From contig BEXV01000001.1 of the NCBI GenBank assembly GCA_003118195.1, positions 62,325-126,324 on the forward strand: a stretch of DNA of 64,000 nt. The letters are read 5' to 3'. Positions 1 to 62,500 of this stretch are shown in pieces. Numbering within the stretch: the stretch's first letter is position 1; each line of letters begins with the position of its first letter. Made by a program: the position numbers and the translations under genes. The notes below the pieces were generated by a model. The model saw only the letters and a program-made list of their open reading frames with translations, had not been told where the DNA came from and searched no databases. The stretch is from Hemicentrotus pulcherrimus (Eukaryota > Echinodermata > Echinoidea > Camarodonta > Strongylocentrotidae).

Positions 1-821
1 TTTGATAATACGGGTCATTTTAGGTGATAGCATTCTTATCATCAAAATCCATGCACATTGTATTTCGACTTTAAACACTTTGTAATTTATTATTTGGAAT
101 ACAGTGTTAGGCCAACAACAAAAAAAATCATTTGGTTGTCCTCGATAGCTTTCCTTTTATTTAACTTCATTTTTGGTGTGGATTCCCCNGAAGAAAACAT
201 TGTCTTTGATGGGTTACAAATACGATCTCTGTCCTTTGCCTAATAAGGCACCAAGTGGCGTAGCGTGGGTCGGGATATGGAAGGGGACATTGGAATCATA
301 GAGTTAGGGAGGGCGCACCCTACTTACTCGGTGGATCAAGAGCAATGTGAGGTCATTAATCGTAATGATGGGTGTCTTGTGGGTTGTTCGACTCTTTACT
401 CATTTTCCCTTTCCTTCCTCTTGCTTCCTTTTTCCCCTTCCCCCTCCCCTCCCCATTATTCTTCTGGAAGCGTTCCTGATTATCTCATCTATATCGCTGA
501 GTAAAATTATTGAATGTAAATTAATCGATTTTCAAACAATATTTTGATATCTGTATGGGCCCTTGTTTATGCAAATATTATGTCAACAACACTATTCTAC
601 AAATAATCTAAACCCGATGCTAGGTTTAAAAATGCGAGTCTAGTCTAGTCTAGTCAATTAGCTACTATGCATTAAGATTGTGATCACGTTGGGTTTCACT
701 CTTCAACAATCTGAATAACACGGGTCATAGGAAATAGAAATGTTTTTATTGTGTGTTTTCATATTTTCTAATAATTATGATATCATATTTCTTTCGTTCC
801 CTTTTCTGATCGTGATTATAG
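1..821. other. intron or upstream flank of the TMBIM gene, no exon seen
   Basis: Exon a begins with a split codon, so this stretch must be intronic at least in part. It contains a pyrimidine-rich run near 395-460, a short CTAGT repeat near 630-655 and one N at 189. No segment encoding the expected preceding motif with a compatible donor was found. The short open frames here resemble no known protein. Confidence 0.5.
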
Positions 822-7174
<6,353 letters not shown>

Positions 7175-7244
7175 AGAAGAAACATATGAGTGGAATTGAT
7201 ATCAATCTATGTCCCCTTTCTTGATATTGATTATGTTTGATACA

Positions 7245-7353
7245 TCAGTCACACCAAGGAGCAGACATGTACCGACAGTAGGCCGAACCAACATGACATT
7301 ACTTAGCCTACTGAGAGTTTGTCGGTCTGGGGTCGGTTGGGCGGTGTGACTGA
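7245..7353. mobile_element. short MITE in TMBIM 3' UTR region
   Basis: The ends TCAGTCACACC (7245-7255) and GGTGTGACTGA (7343-7353) are perfect 11-bp inverted repeats around about 87 bp that also partly pairs (GTAGGC near 7282, GCCTAC near 7307). It starts 70 bp after the TMBIM stop codon, so it is probably transcribed in the 3' UTR. Confidence 0.65.
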
Positions 7354-7555
7354 GGTTTAGTCATAGTTGGACTACGATAAGATATTTTCAATGAAATTCG
7401 AAATAGGCTCATGTAATGTGACATTATTTTGAAGCAATTGATTCCTGTTATATATAAAGGAAATCAATGAAAGAGAATGAAAAAAACTTTATCAAATTTG
7501 TCTCATTGAGTTGTAGTTATAATTTATTTCTGTAAACTTTTGGCACTATTAGGGG

Positions 7556-8085
7556 TTAAAGGTACTATGTCCCTTTTGCAGCCAACCTCAAATGCTGTAG
7601 AACTTTGCAGGAATTATGTCCTGTGTGAAATTTAAACGTTAGCAGTGTCCTCATATTCAAATTATGCAAGGAAACCCGTTTAATTGCTAGACTTCACTGT
7701 CAGACACTATTGAGTGACTGACTGGCTTTTTTTTTTTCTTTGGTAATGTAATAACATACATGAAAAGAGTTGTAAAGGGTACATGAGCATTTGTCTACAT
7801 CAATAACCCACTTCTTGTGATGGCCAAGATTAAACTGATTGAATCTTTGCGCAGCATAAAACGTATGACCATTCGGTACAATTGTCTGAAAATCAAGACA
7901 ATTACTTTTGGGCTCTATAGCCCTAAAGTCGATTTGACAACTAATAGTCGTTATTTTCCCACTTGAAGACATTTCCAAGCCCCACATTTTTTAGGGAAGT
8001 TCTAAATTAGTATTATCTTTCAAATGCAGTTGGAGTTTAACTTTTTCATTTTGTTTAGCCTGCAAGTGGGACATAGTACCTTTAA
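7556..8085. mobile_element. TTAA-ended MITE, second family
   Basis: The left end TTAAAGGTACTATGTCCC and the right end (reverse complement TTAAAGGTACTATGTCCCAC) are nearly perfect TIRs, each starting at TTAA. The 530-bp body carries a 95-codon - strand open frame (7700-7987) with no transposase features, so the element is non-autonomous. It shares TTAAAGGTA with the element at 2151 but differs internally. Confidence 0.82.
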
Positions 8086-9660
8086 AGTATCCGACTGTTT
8101 TGTGTCCCCGGTATACACAACAGTATCATGAAACCTAATCCACATCGACACTATCACTCTTCTTGACGTTTGGTCTGATCACAAAGTGTGGTCGGTCCTA
8201 GGTATTGATTGATTATCAACTTAATATAATCATCAGCTTGAATACGTCAGTTTGAAGCCATAAAGACATTAATTCAACATCCTCCTGGCTCTGAACACAC
8301 ACTGAAATATATGATGTAGCTGGTTACATAAGGGTGCAGCCTTGGACCTACACATATATTTATTATTAATAAGGTTGGGCAGTGAGCTAAAGAGATGCTT
8401 TCCTATAAATAAACAACTAAAGTCTTTATAAAGTTGAATACATTATGTATAATGTCAAGTGTTAATCTATCATTTTGAAATCGTTTTCACTACTCTGCCA
8501 TTTAAAATGTTGATTGAACATTAATTGAGTTGCTAGAGAGTAATTTGATAAGATCTAGAAAGAAATGGATACTTTCGATTTGAACATCCTGTGAGGTTTC
8601 ATTGAAAATATTCACAAATGTTTGTACTATATCTGCAGTGTTTTAGTGGTTGTTTGATTGTATGTTTTTGTATTGTGGGTAACGGATATCAGTTGTTATC
8701 AAGAACGTTATTGGTATTGTGACACAAAATGACGCGGATACAAAGAAAAAAATGAAAAACCTCGTGACTATAATCATATTCCGCAGAAAGGTGCACACAA
8801 AAATAAATAGAATTCATGAAAATTAATGAAACAATGTTATTTAGAGGTAAATGCACAATGTGTGATATGAAATAAATCATTTTTTATACTTCGTGAACAA
8901 CGTTCAAAATAGAAATTCTCTTTCTGAATAAATAATTGTCGCATGTTTCATTTATTATGGTTTAGGCATACTGGTAATAAAATTGAATTCATAATACTTC
9001 TAAAGGTCGTGCACTGTAGCATTATTAATTCGCCTAGCATTTCTGGATTATTTATTCGAACTTTATTATTGAGATAAAATTGATAATGTAATTATAATGT
9101 TCTTGCCTTTACATCTGAAACCTAAATCATTAATCATAGAATATTATGTTTTCGAATGATGTAAATAAAATGCAGTTATTTTCCTCCTAATTTTTTTTTG
9201 TACTGGCTGTACGAGTATTCAGAATGATGTGTGTCAATATCAAAGATATCTAGTTTTGTATTTATGATGCCCTTTTTGAAAAAAAGATACACATTTTAGT
9301 ATTCACTCCTAATTTTGTTAAGGAGGGAAGATATGCTGGTGACAATTATATATATTATCTATAAAAGGTATTTTGTCCTTAACCCGTTACAACTATTTGT
9401 TAACAAAAATGTTCATTTCAGTATGGAATTGATATGTTTCATAGGTTTCAAATGTCACTTAATGTGACATGATGACCAACATTATTATTTAAAGATCCGA
9501 GTTAAAAAATGACTGGATAATTACATGGACGTTTTATTGGAAGCAAGCTAAATCTGAACAAATCTGGACGATGGACATTAAATGATTTACAAACTTGCAG
9601 AAATTAAAATGAGATCAGATTGTGCTCTTGTCAAAGCCCGAAACTATCAATACTGGTACT
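8086..9660. other. intergenic AT-rich DNA
   Basis: No exon, TIR pair or conserved frame recognised. Several AATAAA hexamers on the + strand (8408, about 8800, 8975) may serve TMBIM polyadenylation. Confidence 0.4.
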
Positions 9661-9663
9661 ATC

Positions 9664-10311
9664 ACATCTATCAACACTTCCTTACCACCACCATCACCAC
9701 CACTGCCACATCACCATCATCGTCTACATTATCATCATCACTATCATCTTCATTATCATCGTCATCATCACCATCCTTATAATCATCATCATCACCATCA
9801 TCATAATCATCATCATCACCATCATCACCTCATGCAACACCCCACCACCACCATGCACACCACCACCACTATATACCAATAATCATTATCATCCTCCTCA
9901 CCATCATTATCATCATCATCACCATCATTATAATCATTGTCATCATCATCCTCACCATCATCATCATCATCATCATCTCCATCATTATAATCATTGTCAT
10001 CATCATCCTCACCATCATCATCATCATCATCTCCATCATTATAATCATTGTCATCATCATCCTCACCATCATCATCATCATCATCTCCATCATTATAATC
10101 ATTGTCATCATCATCCTCACCATCATCATCATCATGCTCACCATCATTATACTATCATCCTCGCCATCATTATAATCATCCTCGCCATCATTATAATCAT
10201 CATGCTCACCATCATTATAATCATCATGCTCACCATCATTATAATCATCCTCACCATCATTATTATCATCATCACCACCACCATCATCATCATCATCATC
10301 TTCATCATCAC

Positions 10312-10350
<39 letters not shown>

Positions 10351-10456
10351 CCTCTCCATCATTATCATCATCATTATCATCATCATCATCATCATCATCA
10401 CCATCATTTCCATCCTCCTCCTCTTCCTGATCATCATCACCATCATCATCAGCTTG
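9664..10456. repeat. ATC/CAT trinucleotide array with 54-57 bp higher-order unit
   Basis: Almost pure CAT/ATC triplets with CAC, CTC and TTA variants. The marker TAATCATTG recurs at 9931, 9988, 10042 and 10096 (spacing 57, 54, 54), and a shorter unit containing ATTATAATCATC recurs to about 10260. Because the period is three, all frames stay open and the track encodes poly-His, poly-Ile or poly-Met. These are not genes. Confidence 0.95.
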
Positions 10457-12151
10457 AATTGTACAAGAAATTGTTCAAATTTCCTTTGTCCACACAGCCA
10501 ACCTCTAGCCAATACACATACCCTCCAATAAACCAAAACATCAATTGAACAGAATTTCAAATTTACCACCAGAGTCAATATTTCAATAATATATACTTAT
10601 TTAATCATTTATTTCATCATTTTTATTAAAGTTATTTTTTTCTCCATTTCATATCGTCCATTCATGTAAGTTCGTTTGCATTCACAAATACATAACTTTC
10701 ATTCAAATAACAGCCAGACAAGGCTTTTTATTAGAAATGAAATGAGACAATAAATCAAAATATGAAAGTTATGGAATTGTGTTTCATAGATGAATGGATT
10801 TCTAGTGGGAATTATGAAAAAAGAGAAAACATCCCTCTAATATAATAGTACAAATACATTACAAAATAAAATCAAGCCCATTTCAAATATGAAAGACAAT
10901 TCCATAACTACTTGTCACTGTTTACAAGATAGAAAGAAATTTCTCACTGTACATAACCTTCTGTAGAGATAATAAAGTTGAATTGAATGTTGATGTAGAT
11001 ATTGACCTACCAAAGTCTGGTCATCAGCTAAACTGTAAATACTGTGGAGTTCACCATGTTAATGACTTGTATTTTCAACAGAGACACTTTTCTTTTAAAC
11101 ATGAGCATTACATTTACAATGTACAGAAGAAAACATGAAATAATTTACAAAGAGATTGGAATTTGTTGACACCCTCTTTTCTTTAAATGTACATAGATTT
11201 GATACTATATCACATGGACAAGAATAGACTATTTACACTCATAATGTAAGATAAAGGTATTGGTTAACATTGTTTGAATAGCACAAACTCACTCACTGCA
11301 CACTTAGTATGTATGCCACACTTTTACCAAATCGGATGAATAAACTTATTTAAATGTGTCCGAGGAAAATAAAGACATACCTGCAACCCTTCCACAACAA
11401 AAATAGAAATCTCCTAAAACAAAATAAGGAAAACAGCGTGTTCTGTATGGTTTTATGGTGAATTTTCCAGAATAAAGAGTAGAATCTCGGGTTCATAATG
11501 AAGGCCATAACATAGCAAACATTGCTTCCAAATAGGAATGGTTAGAAGGGCATTCAATAATAGAAGAGGGTTATAAACTACCATTCACCTTATAATCATA
11601 CAATCATATCTATATGAATACAGTTTCTAATTATAAATATCTTAATAACCAAAGGAACTATGCATACATTGTAATCTTCCATTAGTCCATCCACTTCCAC
11701 ATGAAGATTTGGTGTATTCCGACACTGTTAACCAACACCCGTTAATAACACTACTATGGTACACTGGCTTTAAATACAAACAATGATCTAATCATACCAT
11801 TTAGCATTTATATCAAAATGAATTGCATTGCATTATTCTCAATTACTGAACCACAACTTAGTTTATGGCAAGAGATTATGGTATCCTCGGATGGCTCTCG
11901 TAATCATCACTCAAAAACACCTGCTGCACACCACCATGCACATACACCTGTACTCTTATTTTCACCCATCAAGTACCACACTACAAACAATTTATATCAA
12001 TGCCTTCATACACTCTCTAAATCCTACTGATTCCTACATGGTTTAATTGTAAGCAAATAATGTTAACAAGAAAAATAGAAAACTTCCCAGCCTCATATTG
12101 CAAAAACAAATATATAGTCTTTGTGTATTCTGGGGGAGAGGGTGGTCATTT

Positions 12152-12476
12152 GGGGTGCTTCATAAAGCTGTTCGTAAAGTTACGCATGACTTTACGAATG
12201 ACTGAAATATGAAAAGCCAAATGGGATGCTCAATCATTATTAACTGCATCAACTTAAGTTGAACTGTGCAGATGTAGATCAACATTCTTATTATAACAAA
12301 CATTTTTAATGCAAAGTATATTTTTTTTGCTATAATTTAATTAAGGTTATTGGAAATATAGTCACACTTTGTAAAAACATCAGGAAAAACTTTTGCCATC
12401 GTATCTGGCACTTCATATACAAGTCGTTCATAAAGCCATGCGTAACTTTACGAACAGCTTTGTGAAACACCNCCCC
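12152..12476. mobile_element. MITE with about 50-bp TIRs, within the probable AGAP 3' UTR
   Basis: The left arm GGGGTGCTTCATAAAGCTG continues TTCGTAAAGTTACGCATG; the reverse-complemented right end is GGGGNGGTGTTTCACAAAGC continuing TGTTCGTAAAGTTACGCATG. Similarity extends about 50 bp. The N at 12472 falls in the right terminus. Non-autonomous. Confidence 0.8.
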
Positions 12477-14300
12477 AGTTATGTTATTTGCCAAACAGGT
12501 ATTGAACATATAGAAGATGGTTAATCTTACTGATATTACATTGAAAAGTGAAGGAGCAAGTAAGATTCATTCATTACTGCATACTCCTCTCTGGCAATGT
12601 CCCCAGAGTCTTGGTTTTCAAAGATAATGGTTTCATATTTAAATTCATATAATTTTCCCTTCATCCTCAATCAAGTCGCATCCTTCTTTGGGGGAATGGA
12701 ACACATGTTCACATGATTATTTTGAACAAGGGGAAAAGGTGTTCATAGTTGGAACTATAGTTCAGGATAAATCTTTATCACAACCAAAATTAAACAGCCA
12801 AGTGCGAGGGTATAAATCCTATCCTAAAACATGAACAAACATTTGGTATGAAAATGAAGCACCATCAGCATTAATAATATATTCCAAGCTTTCTCCCAAG
12901 CCTTAAACTGACAAAAACATAGCAGAGAAGGAAAAGAAATTATATTCTTGCAGATATTTTGTGTCAGATTTACAATACTCTGAATGATTAAACTCCCACA
13001 GAATCATACTTTAACTGTGTGAAATTCTTCCATACTGATTTGCACATATGGTTGTTTTAAAAACTTCTATCATTAAGACCACATATTTATGAATAGTAAG
13101 AAATTCTAAAAAGCAGTTAAATCCATATGTAAAATGCTTCTGTTTTTTAATGATGTTTTTCTATAATATATCTACATGCATTATGGAAAAAGTTTATGAC
13201 TGTATCGTATCTAAAGAACATTACATATTTTATAAAGTATGTTTACATGTTTATGATCAGAATAGTCCATACAGCTATACAATTGACTAGTGGGTCTAAA
13301 ATAAGGACTAACTAAGATAAATTTACAGAGAAGATTCTATACACCTAGTAGGAAAATACTAAAAATCATTGCACAATTATTAGAAGGAACACCATCAAAC
13401 TCTTTAGTGTTTTTGCATGGAATCATCCCTGGCAAGGTATGTATGTCCTACATCAAATGCACTAAGCCTATAGCTCTGACAAAGGGATTAGTTTGATTTC
13501 AACAAAGAACTAGTTTAGTGGATCATCCTTCATTCTATCATAAATAACACAGCTTGATTTATCAAATGAATACTCTTTAAAGCATTTTAAAATTCCCAAT
13601 TTTGTTTTCTTGATGAAGAGAGGAGATTTTCTAAAGCAAAGCTAAACCTCTCGAAGCTGCTGATCACACTCTGTAAATGGGATTTTGTTGTACTCCAACT
13701 ACACATCTCTAACCATTTCTGCAGTGTGATATTCTATACCTCATCAACTAGTACAGTACATGTAATAAGATGTGGAAACGTGATAGTTCTAACACATATT
13801 ATATCATGTCATGTGTGAGACCATTTTGAGCCTCAACAAGAACAACGATTACCTACACGGATATAAATCCTCAGTGAAATATGACAAAGTGCTAAAACTG
13901 ATCAAATCTGGGTAGCAACAATATATCAATGCATTCACTTATTAACCATCAACATTGTGCAATAAGTGGAAATACATGTATTTGCTTGAGAGTGATTGCT
14001 AAGATATCTGCTAAAGCTTTTTCTAAAATGAAGTTCAAAGCACAATTTTCTGAGATCGGGAAAGAGCAGAAAAACTAGCCACAAGCTATCTTACACACTG
14101 CTAACATATGACAATGGTGATTGCTGGTCTGTTCTCTCCATGTTTCCATTAATCCATCAACTGATATAACATGGCTTGTAGCCTGATTTGAATGATACAT
14201 CCATGTACTGCAGTAATGTACGCTGCAAAGATAAGGGTCTCAGCACTTATAGTCATGTCTCACATGTATTTATAAATTCATAATTATCAATGAATCATAT

Positions 14301-14303
<3 letters not shown>

Positions 14304-14337
<34 letters not shown>

Positions 14338-14480
14338 TCTCTTCCTCTTTTTTCCTCTCTCATCCCCAACTCTCTCTCTCTTTCTCTCTTTTCCTCATGT
14401 ACCTCTCTCTCTCTCCCTCCCTCTCATTCTCCCTCTTTCATCCTGTGTCTCTCATTCTCTCCATCTTACAACCAAACACA
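14304..14480. repeat. CT-rich microsatellite next to the AGAP stop codon
   Basis: A (CT)n run at 14304-14332 followed by imperfect CT/CCT repeats to about 14480. On the transcribed - strand it is a GA-rich tract starting about 35 bases after the AGAP stop. Confidence 0.85.
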
Positions 14481-14513
14481 TCACAAGCTCTCAACTCCAG
14501 ATGTTCCCTTATC

Positions 14514-56574
<42,061 letters not shown>

Positions 56575-59500
56575 TGTTGCTCAAAAGTGTACAAGTGTAT
56601 ATTCACAAGAGAAGGATACATGTAGAGAGAGAGATAGAGTGAGGACTGATATCTGATGAGAATGTCCTAAACTGAATCATTTTATAAACCAACTATCACA
56701 TCACATCACGTTCCAAAAATAACCTTATCCAAAAAACTGAAATGAAAGAACAAAATATGATTAAAACAAAAGTTCCAAGTGACTCTGCATTTTCTCAACT
56801 GAAAGTGAGTGACGAGTAATTATAACCCCAGCTGACACTTTCAGGGAAAGCCCCAAACACTACATTAACATACAGAGAAAGGGTAATGACAGAAATCATT
56901 CTTCAGTAAAACAAATGATTCTGGGATGGCATGGCACAAAAGCCACAAATGTTCTATCCAAGTACGAAGTTGCACATTTCTTTTGAACTCAGTTATCATT
57001 ACATTTCAGAGATCATGAATGCCCTAGAACCATTTCACTGTCTCCTGTGTTAGGAGTAACTAGAAAGAGGACCTACTGACTACTTAATACAAGTCTGATA
57101 AAAATCGCAATGCAACCTATAGCAATAACAGTTTTGTTTTCGTTTAAAGAAAAAACTAAAACTGCAAACTAAAAAAATATCCTCCTTTTTATTTGATTGA
57201 ATAATTTTTTTACAGCATCAAGTAATGCAGAAAATCACATTCCCAATAATGCATAGCATATTTCACCTTTTTAGCACTCAGCAATCCTGTGTAAACTGTC
57301 TTGTGATGGAGGACTCAACAAAGATCTTAAGCAAGACATAATTATGTAGCCCTCTCCTCACCAAAGGACATGAGAGATGTCTATTTTCTATCGTGCGAGC
57401 AATGTCATATCTATCCCTGCGCCTTTCAGATTAATGTGACCCAGTTCTAAGCAAAAGCAGATCAATATTTTACTGCTGAGAAATAGAATTCTGTTTAAGA
57501 ATACTGAAATGAAAGCCTTGATGGAGGTGTTGTTAGTGCACACCTCTTGTGGACATGCCTGTGTCTGAGCGTCCTTGCATATATTGTTTAGCATTACATT
57601 AGTCATTATCAACGTTATCTATATGATTTTCAGAATTAGCATTGAACTTTCAAAAAATGTTTTTTTAATTTTTCATCTCAAAGGGATAAATTTCTATGAG
57701 AGACTCCATTTATTAAACTGCCACCCCTGCCCAATTTTCAAAAAAAGGTATTCATAAAGATGCATCTCTCCTGGGTTTATTCTTTCTCCAGTCTGTTCCC
57801 CATCCCCAAGCCTTGCCAGGTTTCCAGGTTTTGCAAACTCCTCTACCATTGCCTATCAACCTACATTTCTTAAATCATGGACCCTACCTATGATTAAATC
57901 ATGGTCCTACTAACCTCGTTCCTAGTGAACTCTACATAAGACATGGTCCTTAATATGGATAAGGTTCACAGCATCCATCTTTACAGACTACATCTGGCAT
58001 GCGGAAACTCATCAATAATGCACATAATACTGCAAATCAGCAACCTCTCTTACTGCTTAATTCAATCCATTACTCATCTGCAGTGAGGGCATATTGATTA
58101 CAATTCTTGTATCACCGCTTCATCCACTCTCATTCCTTCCTATCTTGTCAATTTGGAAGCGTAGTCTGATCTTGGAGTTTTGGGGATGAGATGATGCAAA
58201 ACAACATTGACACACTTCCACTGACTGACTTCCTACAATTTATTGATGTTCCATATTAATGTATTTCAATTCCCCAATAAAAATAGGATTTGGCTAAGGC
58301 CGAATTCAGCACAATTTCACCCTATATTTGTGACACTGGCAATATATCCATTGTCTCTTAAAAGGGACTAGAAGAAGTCTAGTTATCTCAATGTTGGATA
58401 AGATTAAGAAAGCGTCAAGATAGTGGTGCAGAAAAGATAGAAGCATTTGACTACATAACAGCCAGCTTTATACGCTTCTTCTCACCGTCTCATCCCTAGA
58501 ATTGATAACAAGTGACATTTTCCTCAAGCGGTCAGTCGCATACCATTATAGAGTCCATCAAATTAAGTTCGTAGGTCACACAGGGCTCAGTATTTGGGAC
58601 TGTATCAATGACCTTTTAAGTATTTATGAAGTGTTCCAGTTTACAGGTGTGTAGAACTGGTTGCTGAATAAATGAACATTCACACATTTGAAGTATATGC
58701 CTACCCTGATATTCTGTGCCTTTAAAGTTAAGAAGTTCTTCTGTCTTACTTTATTTATATGTGATTACTACAAATTATAAACCAAGACTATGATATCCAT
58801 TTTAAAGTCAACTGACAACTTGCAGTACCCCAAAGATGAATGAATCAACTCATCTGCTGAGAGCCATATAAAGGCATATTTTTCTACAGAGTGAAAGCCC
58901 TTCTTGCTCTCAGCTCATATAATATCAATAATTGATTCTTATGTATAGATTATTAATACTATGATCCATTTTATTACTTTGAAATGAAGATCATAAGATT
59001 GCAACAACTACACTGTCTGCTTGTTTGTTGAAAGCCAGAATGGTGTTAATTGTATGTTGAAGTGTACGCATGACACCTTTTTTTTCATCTACAGATATTG
59101 CTTTTCAGATCCTTGAAAAAAACCTCTCAAAACTATCTTTAAATTTCTCCACATCATCTGAAATTTTTACATGACCAATAAATGTCATGACCACTTGTTA
59201 TTAGGAGGTAGACTACCAAGGATGAGTAGATGTATTTATAAATGTCAAGAGTAGCTTATGGGTACAAAATAAATCCATAATTCATCTCAGGTAATTTGCT
59301 TGAATAATATGATTGGACTCACTTTCAGAAGGTTCATTGATTCTATGCTAGAAATATCATTGCTGATGCACAAACATTCACCTAAAGAAGATACCTCCAT
59401 TCTTTCCCTCCTCTACAAAAGAGACAGTTTTTTTAAATTTGCCTTTCAAATATATCATATTCAAAAGGTATACTTCACATTTTCATTAAACATCGCCAGC

Positions 59501-62500
59501 AGGTGACTAAAATCTTAAAGATTTGCAACACAATTCCAAAAATGACAATTTACAATGGTTATGAAATCAAAATGAATAATACAGGGAACAAAATTGATGA
59601 TTCATCGTCTACTAAGCCTTGTCTAATTGCATCATTGTAAAAGTTGCGTCGTATACCTACCAGAAATCAAGATTTTGCAATATTTACTGAATACATATAT
59701 CATACATCATGCCATGAAAAGGTGAAGTGTGATGAAATTGATTTTGATATCAAAACACTTTTATCAATATGAAACAGCTGCTATCTATTGATTGAGAATA
59801 TCTATTGAAAATATTTATAAAAAAAGTAAAATATATATGAATAGTAATTATACATGTATTTTTACTGTGTATGTGTGCTTTCTAAACATTGTATACACTA
59901 AATTCAAAAAGCATATATCATGTTTATAATGCACTGGATTTCACAAAGTATGAAGTTTTTTTTCTTTTTTACATTGCTTGCAAATAGCCCAACATGGATT
60001 GAGGCGTCAGCACTCAATCTTCCTTTCATCATACCTCTAATTCTTCTCTGAAAGACTCTATTTGTACTGCAAGCTCTGAACATAAGCCAAATGTTCTTCA
60101 AATCACCACCCTTCCCTCCTTACCTCCAATATTGACACATCTCTGAGATTTCTAGGCCATGTTCTTATGGCTTATCTTCATAATGTACTGATGTGTTGCT
60201 GTTCAAACACAATGCTAGCTGAGCAAGTCTTTCCTTCTAGGTCATGTTAATACGCACGAGAAACATTATATTTCACAATTTACGAACGTCTTGATGTTCA
60301 AACATAATGTCTTAGATTCATGGTCACATAAATTAGCTGCATTGTAACATGACAATGTACATGTACTGTCTGTTGTGGTAATGCGGTTTAAATATAATGC
60401 TGAGCAGCAAGGTAAGTTACACCCACTTTTCAGACAAAAATGAACCATAGGTAAAATGTTAATATGAATCCTTCAAGTTCATGGACTTAAGAATGAACCT
60501 GGGATAAATCTAGAACCAGTGACAAAAATCAGTCCCAGAATCATGGTCCTGCCAGTTACCTCCAAAGAAATATTTTACCTTTGCTTTCTGTACTGGAGCA
60601 TAATAATGTAAAAGGGGGCTCATGGCTAAAAATAAAAACATGTAGACCCATTAGTGTAGTAATGAATTGACTCACAATAGTTTTGGCAGGTTTTCAAGCA
60701 AGTGTTTACAACAATGCCAAGCAATAACCTGTTTCTTATGTTCAGATGTGAACGAAACTTTTAAGCAGGGGAAAAAGAATCTTTTGTCACAGCCACATCA
60801 AAATATATTCACTGAAAAGAAATTGTCCTCCAAACTTTAGATAACCAAGGTTATAACCTCAGACGCCTTTTGTTGCAAGCATTGTTTGATTAGTGTGTCT
60901 GAGGCAATGCTGGGCAGAAATGAGGAAGGTAAAGAGAAAAGAGAATAAAGGGCAGGAGAGAAAAGAAAATATTTGATGAAATTGAGATGTTCACATAAAG
61001 CACAGCACCTGCCTTTAATGGAAATTGTGTTTTCTTTTCACTTGCCTTGCAGAATATAAGATTTACTGGCAAGGAAGGTGAATCTACTGGAGGCCTAAGC
61101 TGTAAAATTAAAGTAACTGTACTTTTGCTTGCTAGACGATTCTGAACATTCGGTACAAGAAGCTATGTAGGTCATTATGATTGAACCTAAAATCCACATT
61201 GGAAATAGGTGGTTTGCACATATTTTCTGTATATTTTTTCTGAAGAATTGGAGACGTCAAAATTACCAACAACATACATATGTACAGTGTAGATAAAATA
61301 ATATATTGAAAAACACTATTCTTTTCTAAAATCTTTCCTTTCTAGTAAAAAGTCATGATTTCAAGAGGTGAATTATAATAAAAACGTGATTGAAATCTTA
61401 GATAAGACAATCATATCAGTATCAAATATTTGTAAAATATTTTTTGAATAGATCATTAGATGCAGACCTAGAGGCTAGGAGTACGTTGAGTTGTTGACCT
61501 TTGGGAGAATTGTTGCACATACTGGAGGTTTATTGGAAGAAAATAAGGAGGTAACAAATGGGCCTACATTCATTACGTATGTTCCAAAGATGCGGGGCTG
61601 GGGAGGTAATGATTTCTGCATTAGGTACCATCAATGCTTATTAGCTGGTAAGTAAACCCTAATGCCTGTCTATCTACAGCAACACAAAGCGCATTTAGGA
61701 TGATGAACAGAACACAATGCCAGAGGATGGCATACATCATATACAAGAGAGAAGAGGAGAAAATAGGGGTAAATATCATAAACAAGACACATGACTGGAA
61801 TGGAAAGGATAAAAGATAAACAATATTATAGGCTTAATGTACTCAATGGGACCAAAGCATGCCAATAATAAAATGAAGTTCTACTCCAATGCCCATCCAA
61901 TGTTCATGTATTGGATAGAACACTGAGTGAGCACTAGACAATTTGACCCCCCCCCCCCTTCCCCCTCTCTCTCTATTCTGATTCACAGCATTGATAACAA
62001 TATTTCTTAAGAAAGCCAATTTTGTTTCCTCCTGAATAATACAATTCAGTTCACCCTTCTCCGAAAAAAACTATGATGTTATGAATTCACCACAAAATCA
62101 ACCACACAATTAAATTCTTTGCCTGTCACTGGCATGGCAAGTGTCACTTAATCACAAAATGCCCATTTCCATCAAACAAATTAAACCAGCCATTTTTTCA
62201 TGGTTTGTTTCATTAATTTGGTTAAATCCAAATTAACCCAGCCATGGGGGAGACCTAGAATACAATGGTACAAGTTTCCTCTCAACGAAGCTATCGAGCT
62301 GTTAATGTGCTTTGTCCATTTTGCATCAATTCATATCAAAACTTGTACTAAGCAGATTAAACTATGGTTAGTTAGAGGGAGAATATTATGCATGAGTCAT
62401 ACTTGGTCTTTATGCTCAATGCTTATTATTTTGAGAGTCAAATACTTTCTTAAAAGCAGAGTAGATGTATTTTTGTACAAAACCACAAAGTTTCTTATTA

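Larger units (their letters stand above)
7175..8413 (+). other. TMBIM/LFG: probable TMBIM 3' UTR
   Basis: Sequence after the TAG at 7172-7174. An AATAAA at 8408-8413 is one possible polyadenylation signal; several other AATAAA sites follow to about 9000, so the true end is not fixed. Two TIR elements (7245-7353, 7556-8085) lie inside. Confidence 0.3.
10608..14513 (-). other. AGAP: probable AGAP 3' UTR
   Basis: Sequence following the AGAP stop codon on the - strand. Candidate AATAAA signals (TTTATT on +) lie at 10727-10732, 10622-10627 and 10608-10613, which would give a UTR of about 3.8 kb. The stretch has no coding-like frame, and contains a MITE (12152-12476) and a CT-rich microsatellite (14304-14480). 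The extent is a guess. Confidence 0.35.

Noticed and set aside
7700..7987. 95-codon open frame on the - strand
   Set aside because: Lies wholly inside a TTAA-ended MITE and shows no transposase or other protein motif.
9620..10578. Long open frames encoding poly-His, poly-Ile or poly-Met on both strands
   Set aside because: They are read-throughs of the ATC trinucleotide array; all frames are open because the period is three.
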